64,000 nt of DNA from Lachnospiraceae bacterium (GTDB lineage Bacteria; Bacillota; Clostridia; Lachnospirales; Lachnospiraceae): the NCBI GenBank assembly GCA_015258065.1, contig JABZIZ010000001.1, positions 124,001 to 188,000 of the forward strand, given 5' to 3'. The notes under the pieces were generated by a model. The model was given only the letters and a program-made list of their open reading frames with translations, made no database searches and was not told the origin of the DNA. Below are positions 34,745 to 43,412 of the stretch, in pieces; position 1 is the first letter of the stretch; the number at the start of each line of letters is the position of its first letter. The translations under genes were made by a program, and so were the position numbers.

Positions 34745-36496
34745 TCACCTCTCCCGAACCGCCTTCTGTTCTCCAACCCGGTAAACCAGGTCGCATTTCT
34801 CAATGGTCGTTAAGCGGTGTGCAATAATGACCAGCGTTTTTTTGCCGTGCAGGCGGTTGATCGATTCCATGATGGCAGCCTCCGTCTCTCCGTCCAGCGC
34901 ACTGGTCGCTTCGTCAAGCACCATGACTTCCGGATCCTCATAGAGGGCGCGGGCAATCCCGATCCTCTGTCTCTGGCCTCCGGAAAGGCGAATGCCTCTC
35001 TCGCCGATCGAAGTATCCAGCCCATCGGGCAGGCTCCTGATATAGGTGTCCAGCTGCGCCTCCTTTAAGGCTGCCCAGACTCTCTCTTCCTCGATTTCAT
35101 CGTCCGGTACCCCGAAGGCGACATTCTTGCGGATGGTAGAGTCCAGCATAAAAATCGTCTGGGGAATATACCCGATGTTTTTCAGCCATTCCTTGTAATG
35201 TGCCCTGACTTCCACCCCATCCGCCAGAATTCTGCCCTCCGCAGGTGCAAGCAGACCCAGCATGACATCCACAATCGTCGTCTTGCCCGCACCGGAGGTG
35301 CCGACAATGCCGACCGACTTCCCGACCGGAATCTTCAGGTTCGCCTCTTTCAAAATATAGACATTCGTATTCGGATATTTGTAGGAAATGTTTTCCAGGG
35401 AAATCTCCCGGTGCAGCGGCAGCTTCTCTACCGTTTCCCTCCTGCGGTAGACATGCTCGTCGTAGGTCATGTCTTCGTCATGAATCTCCGCTTGCAGATG
35501 GTCGGAGACATTCATAAAGAAGGGCTCGAAATAGGCGATGGAAGTGGTATAGGTATTGATCCGGTTGGCGCTCGGCAGAAGCCTGGCGGCCGCTAACGCA
35601 AGCACAGATAAAGAGGGGGCTACCTGTCTGATGCTGACGCCCGTCTGCATCAAAAAGAGCATATAGCCGATCATGCCGGCAATCGCCACCGTTTCAATCA
35701 GGAGTCTTGGCGTGGAGTTATAGAGGTTATATTTCTGTACCGCATTCACATAACCTGCGCCGCAGTCCGCATAGCCGTTGATAAAATAATTTTCCCTTCC
35801 TGCGATCTTAATCTCTTTGATCCCGGTTACCGACTCTTCGATCCACTTATACAGGCCGCTGTAATAGTCCTGATTTTCTCTTCCCGCCCTCTGCATCACG
35901 GGCTTGATCACATATTTGATGATCATCAGAACCACGATGAGAAGCCCGGCAATGAAAATCGTCATCTGCGCGTCCTGGGACAGGAGAATCACCACCAGGC
36001 AGACAAAGACAATCACCTCCGACGTCAGCTGCAGGACGCTCAGGATCAGGCCATACATATTATTGACATCGGAAGTAATATTGCGCTGGATCACCGAGGT
36101 GTCCGCATTCAGATAATATTCATAAGGTCTCTTCATGAAGTTGATCATCATTCGCCTGCTGGTGGCAAACTGATTGGTATACACAAAGCGAAGCTGTACC
36201 ACATTCATGAAATAGAGAAAGATATTTTTGATGACGAAGACGAGCACCAGCGCGACCATAATCAGCCCCGCCAACTGCTCCGTACTGCGCAGATGAAAAA
36301 AAGTATACAGAAAATGAAGATACGGTTTTTGATCCACCGCTTCCGGCTGCAGCACGATCTCCATCACCGGTGCGATCAGAGAGATGCCGACCGACTCCAG
36401 CACCCCTCCGATCAGCATCAAAATGACGATACCAACCATCTGCCGCTTCTGCCTCGCATCCAGAAGCACCATCATTTTTTGAAAAATTTTTCGCAT
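34745..36496 (-). CDS. ABC transporter, fused permease/ATPase of the PglK/MsbA type, second copy
   Basis: A 583-residue paralogue of the transporter at 4280-6079. It has a membrane domain starting MRKIFQKMMVLLDARQKR with LMLIGGVLESVGISLIAPVME, Walker A GTSGAGKTT near residue 400, signature LSGGQRQRIG near 505, Walker B VMVLDEATSALD, and H-loop IIAHR. The ESVGISLIAP segment is again PglK-like. I chose ATG 36496, where conserved sequence begins and GAGG lies 9 bases upstream. It is one base downstream of the GT52-like stop. It probably flips a lipid-linked glycan, working in place of the missing Wzx. Confidence 0.86.
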   Translation of the reverse strand: MRKIFQKMMVLLDARQKRQMVGIVILMLIGGVLESVGISLIAPVMEIVLQPEAVDQKPYLHFLYTFFHLRSTEQLAGLIMVALVLVFVIKNIFLYFMNVVQLRFVYTNQFATSRRMMINFMKRPYEYYLNADTSVIQRNITSDVNNMYGLILSVLQLTSEVIVFVCLVVILLSQDAQMTIFIAGLLIVVLMIIKYVIKPVMQRAGRENQDYYSGLYKWIEESVTGIKEIKIAGRENYFINGYADCGAGYVNAVQKYNLYNSTPRLLIETVAIAGMIGYMLFLMQTGVSIRQVAPSLSVLALAAARLLPSANRINTYTTSIAYFEPFFMNVSDHLQAEIHDEDMTYDEHVYRRRETVEKLPLHREISLENISYKYPNTNVYILKEANLKIPVGKSVGIVGTSGAGKTTIVDVMLGLLAPAEGRILADGVEVRAHYKEWLKNIGYIPQTIFMLDSTIRKNVAFGVPDDEIEEERVWAALKEAQLDTYIRSLPDGLDTSIGERGIRLSGGQRQRIGIARALYEDPEVMVLDEATSALDGETEAAIMESINRLHGKKTLVIIAHRLTTIEKCDLVYRVGEQKAVRER

Positions 36497-36497
36497 T

Positions 36498-37589
36498 TCA
36501 GATTGCCTCGTTTGTTCTGTGGATCTCCGGCGCCTCGTACCTGTCCATAAAATCATCGCCGAGAAAGACTTTTTCCTTCCCGCAGGTGAGCGCATCCAGC
36601 ATCGTGTACACCGAGACGATTCGATCAAATTGCAGCCCCGGGATCAAATTCAGCATCTCCATCGGAAAATCCGCCCCGAAGAGCAGCGCATCCGGGAATA
36701 CCTCCCGGTAGTCCACGAGATCTCTGGGATGCTGCTTGATCATGATCTGCGCCTTTTCCCCGCGAATCCTTCCATACCGATTGACCACATCCCGAAACAA
36801 CCTCTTCCTGGTTTCCGGATCACAGAGCGGCTCCGTCAGAATTAACACGCGCGGTCCTGTCTCCTGTGGCATGAGCAGCTTCTTCAAGTCGGTATCGTTC
36901 GCTATAAAGATGCGCAGGAGAAGCTTTTTATCCTCCTGTGTCAGCGCATCCGTCAGATCCTTTCTCGGCACTTCCACATATTTGTGAAAAGAATATTTTA
37001 ACAGGGAAAGGTCATTGACTTCCATATCGATGCAGTATTTGGCATAGCCGTTCTGGATAAAGATGAGTCCCATCTTCGCAAGGAAGGCCTTGAGGGCAAA
37101 ATGCCCGCGGTTGTCATAGTGCGCCGTATCGTTTGCCGCGATACAGTTCAGCCCGTCCTCCAGCGCATGATAGCGGATTTTGTTCGCATTCAGGAAATAG
37201 CCGATCGGATCCGAATCACAGAATACATAAATCTCCTGATAGCGCTTAAAGTCCACCGGTACATAGGGGGCTTCAAGCGCAGCCAGTTTCCTGCAGAAGC
37301 GAATGCGGTTCCACAGATTATGCAGGAGGCTCCCGGTATCTCTCTTCAGCGGCGCCAGTTCCGGAAAAAAGCCCGCCTCCTTTTCCTCGAAACGAACGAC
37401 CTCCTGAAACAGCCCGCTTGCCCTTGCCCGGGAAAACAGATCTCCGAAATGATTCGACATCGTAGAAAGGACGAGGGTGGCAGCTCCTGCCGTCTGCGCT
37501 TCTTGCTTCCTCCGGATATGCAATTCTTTCAGACATGCCACATATACATGATAAAAAGTATGGCACACATAGACTCTTCCGTCTTTCAT
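36498..37589 (-). CDS. GT52/sialyltransferase-like protein
   Basis: A 363-residue protein. YVCHTFYHVYVACLKELHI at the N-terminus resembles the ICHTPYH start of family 52 transferases. VLILTEPLCDPETRKR and IMIKQHPRDLVDY near residue 285 contain the HP pair that binds the CMP-sugar phosphate in bacterial sialyltransferases. NALEDG-like YHALEDGLN near residue 130 is also typical. CMP-nonulosonate genes (pseF, pseI) lie 3 kb away, so it is the best candidate for adding that residue. The family call is moderately secure, the donor inferred. GAGGGAG sits 3 bases before the ATG. Confidence 0.62.
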   Translation of the reverse strand: MKDGRVYVCHTFYHVYVACLKELHIRRKQEAQTAGAATLVLSTMSNHFGDLFSRARASGLFQEVVRFEEKEAGFFPELAPLKRDTGSLLHNLWNRIRFCRKLAALEAPYVPVDFKRYQEIYVFCDSDPIGYFLNANKIRYHALEDGLNCIAANDTAHYDNRGHFALKAFLAKMGLIFIQNGYAKYCIDMEVNDLSLLKYSFHKYVEVPRKDLTDALTQEDKKLLLRIFIANDTDLKKLLMPQETGPRVLILTEPLCDPETRKRLFRDVVNRYGRIRGEKAQIMIKQHPRDLVDYREVFPDALLFGADFPMEMLNLIPGLQFDRIVSVYTMLDALTCGKEKVFLGDDFMDRYEAPEIHRTNEAI

Positions 37590-37614
37590 TCGCTCCCTCT
37601 ATGACCTTTGAAAC

Positions 37615-37624
37615 ATGATATCAT
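37615..37624. promoter_or_regulatory. Perfect palindrome in the divergent promoter region
   Basis: ATGATATCAT is a 10-bp perfect palindrome in the 66-base gap between the divergent GT52-like and DUF6020 genes. It lies upstream of the plus-strand -10 box, so it could be an operator. It is short enough to be chance. Confidence 0.25.
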
Positions 37625-37639
37625 AGGACTTCCTCTCTA

Positions 37640-37648
37640 TGTTATAAT
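37640..37648 (+). promoter_or_regulatory. Extended -10 promoter directly upstream of the DUF6020 start
   Basis: TGT-TATAAT is a consensus extended -10 (TGn plus TATAAT), ending 7 bases before the ATG at 37656. Transcription would begin at or next to the A of the start codon, giving a leaderless mRNA. No Shine-Dalgarno sequence precedes the ATG, in agreement. No -35 hexamer is evident. Confidence 0.5.
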
Positions 37649-37655
37649 TTTTTCC

Positions 37656-39428
37656 ATGAAAACAAGGCTCCCTTTCCGCAGAGTTCTGCTTTGCCTGCTC
37701 TACGGCCTTCTTTTATCTCTGGCAATCACATACGGCCACCAGCTGGAGACGCTGAATCATCTGGATCTTAGCGATGAAAAGAGTTTTCTGCTGTGTTTGC
37801 TCCTGACCGGACTTTTTTTCCCGTGCAGCCTTCTTCTCATGCGTTTTCTGGACGTTGTGGCAGAGCGGTCGGCGCTTTCTCCCGCGCCAAAAAGCACCTT
37901 GTCCTCCATTGCCGCACCAAAAAACCTTTCGTCCGTAGGGGCGCAAACCGCTTCTCCTTTGTTCAAACCGTCTGACAGGATCCCCCTCTCTTCCGGCGTC
38001 CTCTCCTTTCTTTGCCTGTTTCTGTCGCATTTCACCGTGCTTCTCGGCGTCTATCCGGGTTTCTTTGTCTATGATACATCGGAGATGCTGCAACAGGTGG
38101 TCACCCGGTCTTTCCAGGATCACCACCCCCTGATTCACACCCTCCTTATGGGCGGCACGATCAAGGCGGTGGAAAAACTGAGCGGCAGTTGGAACACCGG
38201 TATCTTTGTCTATACCTTCCTGCAGATGATCGTGATCGACCTGATCTTCACGAAAATCCTGCTATGGTTGAAGAAATGCGGGGTCAGGCGGTGCTTTCGT
38301 CTCTTCTCTCTCCTCTACCTCAGCCTCTTCCCCCCTGTCGTGATGTTTGTGCTCTGCGCCAGCAAGGACGGGCTTTTCAACGCCTTTTTCCTGCTTTTTC
38401 TGACACAGATTGCAGACTTCCTCTTCTTCCCCTCTTCTTTTTGCCGCAAAAAGAAGACCCTCCTGTTTGTGGGAACGGCGACCCTCTTTCTTCTTTACCG
38501 CAAAAATGCGCTCTACGCTTATCTGCTCTTTGTGCTGATCTGCCTCTTCCTGCTCTTCCGAAACAGGCGTTTTCTTAACGCCCGTAAGGTGCCCGCCCCT
38601 CCTGTCCTTGCCCTTCTCCTCTGTCTTCCGCTCCTCCTTTGTTCCGGCACAAATCACCTCCTCGTCAAGGCTCTGCATGCGAAGGGCGGCGAACATCAGG
38701 AGGTCTTGTCCGTGCCGATCATGCAGCTGACACGGGTGTATCAGGCTTCTCCCTCCCATTTTTCTCCGGAAGAAAAAAAGATCCTGTACCGGTATCTTCC
38801 CGAGGAAAATTTGAAGCAGTACACCCCCCGCCTCTCCGACCGCGTCAAGCTGGGCTTCCAAAATGACGCCTATGACAAGGATCGGGCTTCTTTTCTCCAC
38901 CTCTGGCTGCATACGCTGCGGAAATATCCGCTCACCTGCCTGAATGCCCTCCTCCTTACTTCCTACGGGAACTGGTACCCCTTTGCTGTCAATAATGTCT
39001 ACAAAGGCAATACGACCTTCACCTTTACCTACCGGGACAGCTCCTATTTCGGTTATGAAACGGAGGCGCCCGGCAGCAGGCAAAGCAAAATCCCGGTGAT
39101 CGACCGCTTTTACCGTCTGCTTTCCATTGAAAAATCAATCCAGAACATCCCTGTAGTATCGCTGCTGTTTGCACCCGCCTTCTATTTTCAGTTCTGGTTT
39201 TTTATCTTTCTCTATCTCTGTGCGCAAAAAAAACGTACGCTTGTCCTGCGTACGCTGGTTCTGCTGCCGGTCTTTTTCTACTGGTTGACCCTGCTGTTAG
39301 GCCCCACCTACCTGCTGCGCTACAGCGTGATTCTCTTCGATCTCATCCCGCTTTTGCCCATTTTTTTCTTAAATCCCGATATCCCCACAGCGCTCGATAA
39401 TAGAGAAAAAACAGCAGGTGGGATTTGA
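37656..39428 (+). CDS. DUF6020 polytopic membrane protein, probable membrane glycosyltransferase
   Basis: This is the only plus-strand gene inside the glycan locus, 590 residues with roughly 12 helices. LGVYPGFFVYDTSEMLQQV, then FQDHHPLIHTLLMGG, and later GNWYPFAVNNVYKG match the DUF6020 family, which has a GT-C-like layout with acidic and His residues in outer loops. Substrate is unknown; using a polyprenyl-phosphate sugar is inference. I chose ATG 37656 because sequence conservation starts there and a consensus -10 ends 7 bases before it. A TTG at 37608 is in frame. Its last 86 bases overlap the convergent GT2 gene. Confidence 0.78.
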   Translation: MKTRLPFRRVLLCLLYGLLLSLAITYGHQLETLNHLDLSDEKSFLLCLLLTGLFFPCSLLLMRFLDVVAERSALSPAPKSTLSSIAAPKNLSSVGAQTASPLFKPSDRIPLSSGVLSFLCLFLSHFTVLLGVYPGFFVYDTSEMLQQVVTRSFQDHHPLIHTLLMGGTIKAVEKLSGSWNTGIFVYTFLQMIVIDLIFTKILLWLKKCGVRRCFRLFSLLYLSLFPPVVMFVLCASKDGLFNAFFLLFLTQIADFLFFPSSFCRKKKTLLFVGTATLFLLYRKNALYAYLLFVLICLFLLFRNRRFLNARKVPAPPVLALLLCLPLLLCSGTNHLLVKALHAKGGEHQEVLSVPIMQLTRVYQASPSHFSPEEKKILYRYLPEENLKQYTPRLSDRVKLGFQNDAYDKDRASFLHLWLHTLRKYPLTCLNALLLTSYGNWYPFAVNNVYKGNTTFTFTYRDSSYFGYETEAPGSRQSKIPVIDRFYRLLSIEKSIQNIPVVSLLFAPAFYFQFWFFIFLYLCAQKKRTLVLRTLVLLPVFFYWLTLLLGPTYLLRYSVILFDLIPLLPIFFLNPDIPTALDNREKTAGGI

Positions 39429-40407
39429 CCTGCAGCGCAATCAGCTTTTTTTCCTCCACCGGCGTCCGCTCCCGGTAATATCGATTCTTCTGAAAAGTGG
39501 GAAAGGTTTTTTTCATTTCTAAGCAGAGCTTCCTTGCAAAACGGTAGGCGCCCTTTACATGGAAGTGCGCCGGCATCACCGAAAACAGAGTGTTGATATA
39601 GAAGAGCGTCGTAAATTGATACTCGATCTCTTCCCTGTATTCCTCGAAGTACCCCTCTTTCTTTGCCTCTGCGAGGAGAAGCCTGGCGGCTGCCATCCGG
39701 TCTTCCATCCGCTTTAAAGAAATCGTATGCACCGTCGAAGCGTCATGCTGGTAATAGTAATAAAGAGGCTCGGGGAGGTAGGCAAAACGCCTTGCCCGAA
39801 GCATCCAGGTATTGGATACCGCATTGTCCTCATAAAAAATATCCTCCGGAAAAACGGAACTGCCGCTCTCTCCTTCCGGAAAAAGAATCTTCCTGCGATA
39901 GATCTTGACGACCAGACTTCCGGCATCCAGAATCAGGCTGGCATATTTGTCATGATCTAACAGCCCGCACTGATCCGGGCGGTTATTCGGCACTCTTTTC
40001 CCCGTTTCAAAGGTGTGCCGGTCCACCAGACAGTAGTCACAGCCTACGATATCGGCGCCTGTTTCCTCGCCCTTTTTGAGCAATTTCTCGCAGAAATCCG
40101 GACTCACCCAGTCGTCCGCATCCAGAAAGCCGATCCACGCACCGACTGCCTGCGATAACCCCTGATTCTTCGCTCCCCCCTGATGGTGATTTTCCTTCAG
40201 GCGAAAGGCCCTCACGCGTCCCGGATATTTTTTTTCATACTCCTGCAAGATGAGAAAGGAGCGGTCGTTCGAATGGTCATCCACCGCGATGATCTCATAG
40301 GAATCTTCCGATATCGTTTGATGAAGGAGGGAATTGATGCAAAAGGAGAGCTTATTGCCCTCCTCCATATTGTAAACCGGAACGATGATGCTAAGTTGCT
40401 TGTCCAC
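39343..40407 (-). CDS. Family 2 glycosyltransferase
   Basis: A GT-A enzyme of 354 residues. It begins VDKQLSIIVPVYNMEEGNKL, with YEIIAVDDHSNDRS as the nucleotide site, GFLDADDWVSPDF as the DxD, and DIFYEDNAVSNTW as the ED catalytic-base region. The start is GTG 40407, chosen because GGGAGGAG lies 5 bases upstream. A GTG at 40476 adds 23 charged residues. Its 3' end overlaps the plus-strand DUF6020 gene by 86 bases, so the two transcripts would be complementary there. It follows pseI. Confidence 0.84.
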   Translation of the reverse strand: MDKQLSIIVPVYNMEEGNKLSFCINSLLHQTISEDSYEIIAVDDHSNDRSFLILQEYEKKYPGRVRAFRLKENHHQGGAKNQGLSQAVGAWIGFLDADDWVSPDFCEKLLKKGEETGADIVGCDYCLVDRHTFETGKRVPNNRPDQCGLLDHDKYASLILDAGSLVVKIYRRKILFPEGESGSSVFPEDIFYEDNAVSNTWMLRARRFAYLPEPLYYYYQHDASTVHTISLKRMEDRMAAARLLLAEAKKEGYFEEYREEIEYQFTTLFYINTLFSVMPAHFHVKGAYRFARKLCLEMKKTFPTFQKNRYYRERTPVEEKKLIALQVKSHLLFFLYYRALWGYRDLRKKWAKAG

Positions 40408-40478
40408 CTGTTCTCCTCCCGCTTCCGTCTGATCGCTTCCGTCTGGTCGTTTATGTCCTTCCCTTTCCATCTGCACGT

Positions 40479-41537
40479 TCAGGTCCGCATGATTCTGCCG
40501 GGGTTCAGGATCATATCTCTGCTGAGCGGTGTTCCGAAGGGGATGTCGCAGGCTGCCCTCTTGCCGAGCACTCTTGGCAGTTCCTTCGGTGGTAACCCTC
40601 CACCTGGCCGGATGCTGCGAACATTTTCTCCGGTGAAGATTTCATCCTTCTTCATCGCCTTCACGACGAAAAGCGACCGTCTGGATTTGTATTCTTCCTG
40701 CTCTCCCTCGGTGGGACCATAGCTGATGCTCCCCAACATCAGCGCCGCCTCATTGACGGATTTGACCATCTCTCCAAATTCCTTCGGTTCCATGGAAAAA
40801 GCGGAATCGGCATCTTCGATGTCTCGGCTCAAACAGAAATGTTTCTCGATCACCCTGGCGCCCTGCGCCACCGCCGTCACATCCGCCAGATACCCCATGC
40901 TGTGATCGGAAAGACCAATCACCACATGGAACCGTTTTTCCATATCGCGGATCGTCGAAAGATTCATATAGACGGGGTCTGCCGGATACTCGCTGCAGCA
41001 CTTTAAGAGCACAATGTCATGGTTGCCCTTCCTTCTGCAGGCTTCCACGGCGTCCGCAATCTCTTCTTCGCTGGCCATCCCGCAGGAAAGAATCATGGGT
41101 TTGCCCTTGGAAGCGGTATATTCAATGAGTGGCAGATCCACAATCTCAAAACTGGCGATCTTATAGGCCTCACAGTCCATTTCTTCCAGAAAATCGACTG
41201 CGGTTCTGTCAAAGGGCGTCGAAAGGAAATCCAACCCCACCTTCTCGCACTCCGCCTTGATCCTGGGCTGCCACTCCCACGGCGTATAGGCTTCCTTGTA
41301 AAGCTCATAGAGGCTCTTCCCGTCCCACAGCCCGCCGTGCACCATGAAGCAGTCGCTTTTGCAGTCGATGGTTAACGTATCGGCGGTATAAGTCTGGATT
41401 TTCAGACAGCTCGCCCCCGCCTCTTTTGCGGCATGCACGATTTTCAGCGCATTCTCCAGCTTCCCCGCATGATTGGCGCTCATCTCCGCAATGGTATAGA
41501 TCCTGCCCTGGTTGATGGTATCAAACAGACTCAACAT
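40479..41537 (-). CDS. pseI: Pseudaminic acid synthase-like enzyme (PseI/NeuB family)
   Basis: A 352-residue NeuB-family protein that condenses phosphoenolpyruvate with a 6-carbon amino sugar to a nonulosonic acid. It has IAEMSANHAGKLENALKIV, LKIQTYTADT, HGGLWDGKSLYELYKEAYTPWEW, YKIASFEIVDLPLIEY, GLSDHSMG, and VIEKHFCL, plus a C-terminal SAF antifreeze-like domain from about residue 285. The KSLYELYKEAYTPWEW and RRKGNHDIVLLKC stretches resemble PseI more than NeuB or LegI. Biochemical specificity is not proven. The ATG has GGGGAG upstream and overlaps pseF by 17 bases. Confidence 0.85.
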   Translation of the reverse strand: MLSLFDTINQGRIYTIAEMSANHAGKLENALKIVHAAKEAGASCLKIQTYTADTLTIDCKSDCFMVHGGLWDGKSLYELYKEAYTPWEWQPRIKAECEKVGLDFLSTPFDRTAVDFLEEMDCEAYKIASFEIVDLPLIEYTASKGKPMILSCGMASEEEIADAVEACRRKGNHDIVLLKCCSEYPADPVYMNLSTIRDMEKRFHVVIGLSDHSMGYLADVTAVAQGARVIEKHFCLSRDIEDADSAFSMEPKEFGEMVKSVNEAALMLGSISYGPTEGEQEEYKSRRSLFVVKAMKKDEIFTGENVRSIRPGGGLPPKELPRVLGKRAACDIPFGTPLSRDMILNPGRIMRT

Positions 41538-42240
41538 GCGTACTCCCCTCTTCTTTCATCAGGCGGTATTTCATCTCCGCAATGTCCCAATCGGAAAGGT
41601 GATCAATGTCCTGCACCTCCGTCTCCGGCAGGATAAAAGGCAGAGACCTTGGCGTGATCAGGTCATGGTACTTTTGCAGTGCCTTTTCTCTGCAAACATA
41701 GAACTGGCCGCAGTCATGGTAGATCGTCATCAGATCCTGACTCCGAACCAGGGCATTCTCCGGATACTGGTAGCAAAGATAGCCATTGTCTCCCGTAATG
41801 AGCGCTCTCTGCGGCGGGAAAGAAAAGGCCACGACCGGCACCACCGAATCTGCCTCCGGGTGCTCCGCAAGCATCGCAAAGGCCTCCTTGATTTTGGATG
41901 CCGTGAGAAACGGCGCCGTCGGATAAATGCAGCAAACCATGTCGAAGGTTCTGCCCGCTTCTTTGTATTCGTCCAACACTTCTAAGAGCACGTCCTCCGT
42001 CGTGGCATAATCGTCTGCGGTACGAGCACTCCTCATAAAAGGCACTTTTGCACCCGTCTGCCTTGCAATTTCCGCAATCTCCTCGCTATCCGTCGAGACC
42101 ATCACCTCATCAAAGAGGCCACTTGTAAGCGCTGCCGTGATGCCGTAAGTTAAAATCGGCTTCCCGCAGAAAGATCGCATATTTTTCTTCGGTATTCTCT
42201 TGCTTCCGCCCCTGGCGGTCATAATCGCTATGGCTGACAT
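41521..42240 (-). CDS. pseF: CMP-nonulosonate cytidylyltransferase (PseF-like)
   Basis: A 239-residue CMP-sugar synthetase that activates a nonulosonic acid with CTP. It has IAIMTARGGSKRIPKKN (CTP-binding P-loop) at residues 4-20, FCGKPILTYGI, VMVSTDSEEIAEIA, and CCIYPTAPFLTASKI. SFPPQRALI, YHDCGQFYV and VQDIDHLSDWD together resemble PseF rather than NeuA. I chose ATG 42240, with AAGGAG 5 bases upstream. The long upstream in-frame extension is low-complexity intergenic repeat. It is coupled to pseI. Confidence 0.86.
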   Translation of the reverse strand: MSAIAIMTARGGSKRIPKKNMRSFCGKPILTYGITAALTSGLFDEVMVSTDSEEIAEIARQTGAKVPFMRSARTADDYATTEDVLLEVLDEYKEAGRTFDMVCCIYPTAPFLTASKIKEAFAMLAEHPEADSVVPVVAFSFPPQRALITGDNGYLCYQYPENALVRSQDLMTIYHDCGQFYVCREKALQKYHDLITPRSLPFILPETEVQDIDHLSDWDIAEMKYRLMKEEGSTHVESV

Positions 42241-42273
42241 GATATCTCCTTGCTCTTTTTTTCCGTGTATGAA

Positions 42274-42381
42274 TTTGATCACTGCAGGTGATTTTTGAAC
42301 GCCTCGCTCTTTTACCACTGCGGGAGGTTCCTGAACGATCTGTGATTTTCTCACCGCGGGCTCTTCCTGTTCTTTCCTCGC
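42274..42381. repeat. Degenerate 36-bp tandem repeat, three copies
   Basis: ACTGCAGG at 42281, ACTGCGGG at 42317 and ACCGCGGG at 42353 mark units at an exact 36-base period. The shared TTTTGAACG/TCCTGAACG follows the first two. The third copy overlaps the 3' end of the GT2 gene. A related sequence (CTCACCACTGCAGATGG) lies at 43412-43428, at the other end of the same gene. Confidence 0.5.
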
Positions 42382-43394
42382 AGCGCCATGGACCATGCGT
42401 GAACGGCTCTTGCTGTCCTCGGACAAAGGGACAAAATTCCCAGATAAAGGCGTTGTTTCGTACTCAAATAGGGATTGGTCAAAATCTGCCCCAGGTGGCT
42501 TCTGAGATAAGCCACCGTCTGGCGGTAAAAAAGATTTTCTCCTGTCATAAGCGGAACCGGAATATGCATCATATAATCCAGATGCTGGACAAGGGCAAAC
42601 CGTTTTGCCTTCTGTTCCAGTTCCCTGTCTTTTCCTTCTAACCTTTTTTGCACCCAGAGCGCATTCCGTACAATGTCTTCAAAAACGGACGGAAACTGAA
42701 GCGGATCTCTGCCATCCGTCCTGGAATTGCTTCCGCTTCTGTAACAAACATGATAACACCGCTTCGGGATCCTCACAAGAAAAGGCAGCTCATCCAGCAT
42801 GCGCACCATGAGAGAAAAATCTTCGTTCAGCTCTCCTTCCGGAAAAAGATGCCCGTCATCAAACAGGCTTCTTCTTGTCAACTTCGTGCAAAAGGAAGCA
42901 TCCCCCTCATGCAGGAGGAGGGAAGAGAGAAATTCTTTGCTGCTGACGATTTCTTCCTTCTCCGGCACCTGCGTCACGGGAGGCAGTGCACTTCCGTCCT
43001 GCGCCCTTTCATCTCTCCCCGCCTGTGCCATCCGGGCACCGCTGCGCCTGATCGCACCCATCAGCTCTTCATACATATCCTCTTCCAGGTAGTCATCCGC
43101 ATCGACAAAGCCGATAAAATCTCCGGTCGCCGCCTTAATTCCGGTATTCCTGGCCGCGGAGGTACCTGCATTTTCCTGCCGGATGACATGAAGATTCGGA
43201 TCGGTTTCTGCCAGCTTCCTCAAAATCTGCGGCGTAGCGTCCGTAGAGCCGTCGTCCACCGCAATGACTTCCAGCGCCTCCTTCGGATACGTCTGGTGTA
43301 AGATGCTGCGTACGCAACGCTCTACCAGATCCTCCGTGTTATAGACCGGAACGATCACGGTAATTTTAGGAAATTCGATTTCTTGTTTCGACAT
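42351..43394 (-). CDS. Family 2 glycosyltransferase
   Basis: A 347-residue GT-A enzyme. ITVIVPVYNTEDLVERCV and VIAVDDGSTDATPQI are the nucleotide motifs, and GFVDADDYLEEDMYEEL the metal site. LNEDFSLMVRMLDELPF is the acidic catalytic-base region. A basic C-terminus (ALRGKNRKSPR) probably lies on the membrane. The ATG has GGAAGAG upstream. It sits between a GT4 gene and the repeat-containing spacer before pseF, and is flanked on both sides by related short repeats. The donor is unknown. Confidence 0.86.
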   Translation of the reverse strand: MSKQEIEFPKITVIVPVYNTEDLVERCVRSILHQTYPKEALEVIAVDDGSTDATPQILRKLAETDPNLHVIRQENAGTSAARNTGIKAATGDFIGFVDADDYLEEDMYEELMGAIRRSGARMAQAGRDERAQDGSALPPVTQVPEKEEIVSSKEFLSSLLLHEGDASFCTKLTRRSLFDDGHLFPEGELNEDFSLMVRMLDELPFLVRIPKRCYHVCYRSGSNSRTDGRDPLQFPSVFEDIVRNALWVQKRLEGKDRELEQKAKRFALVQHLDYMMHIPVPLMTGENLFYRQTVAYLRSHLGQILTNPYLSTKQRLYLGILSLCPRTARAVHAWSMALRGKNRKSPR

Positions 43395-43412
43395 GCGCTC
43401 TTCCGTCTTTTC

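Noticed and set aside
40479..41537. NeuB (sialic acid synthase) as the name
   Set aside because: Several segments resemble PseI more closely, so I prefer PseI-like and leave the substrate open.
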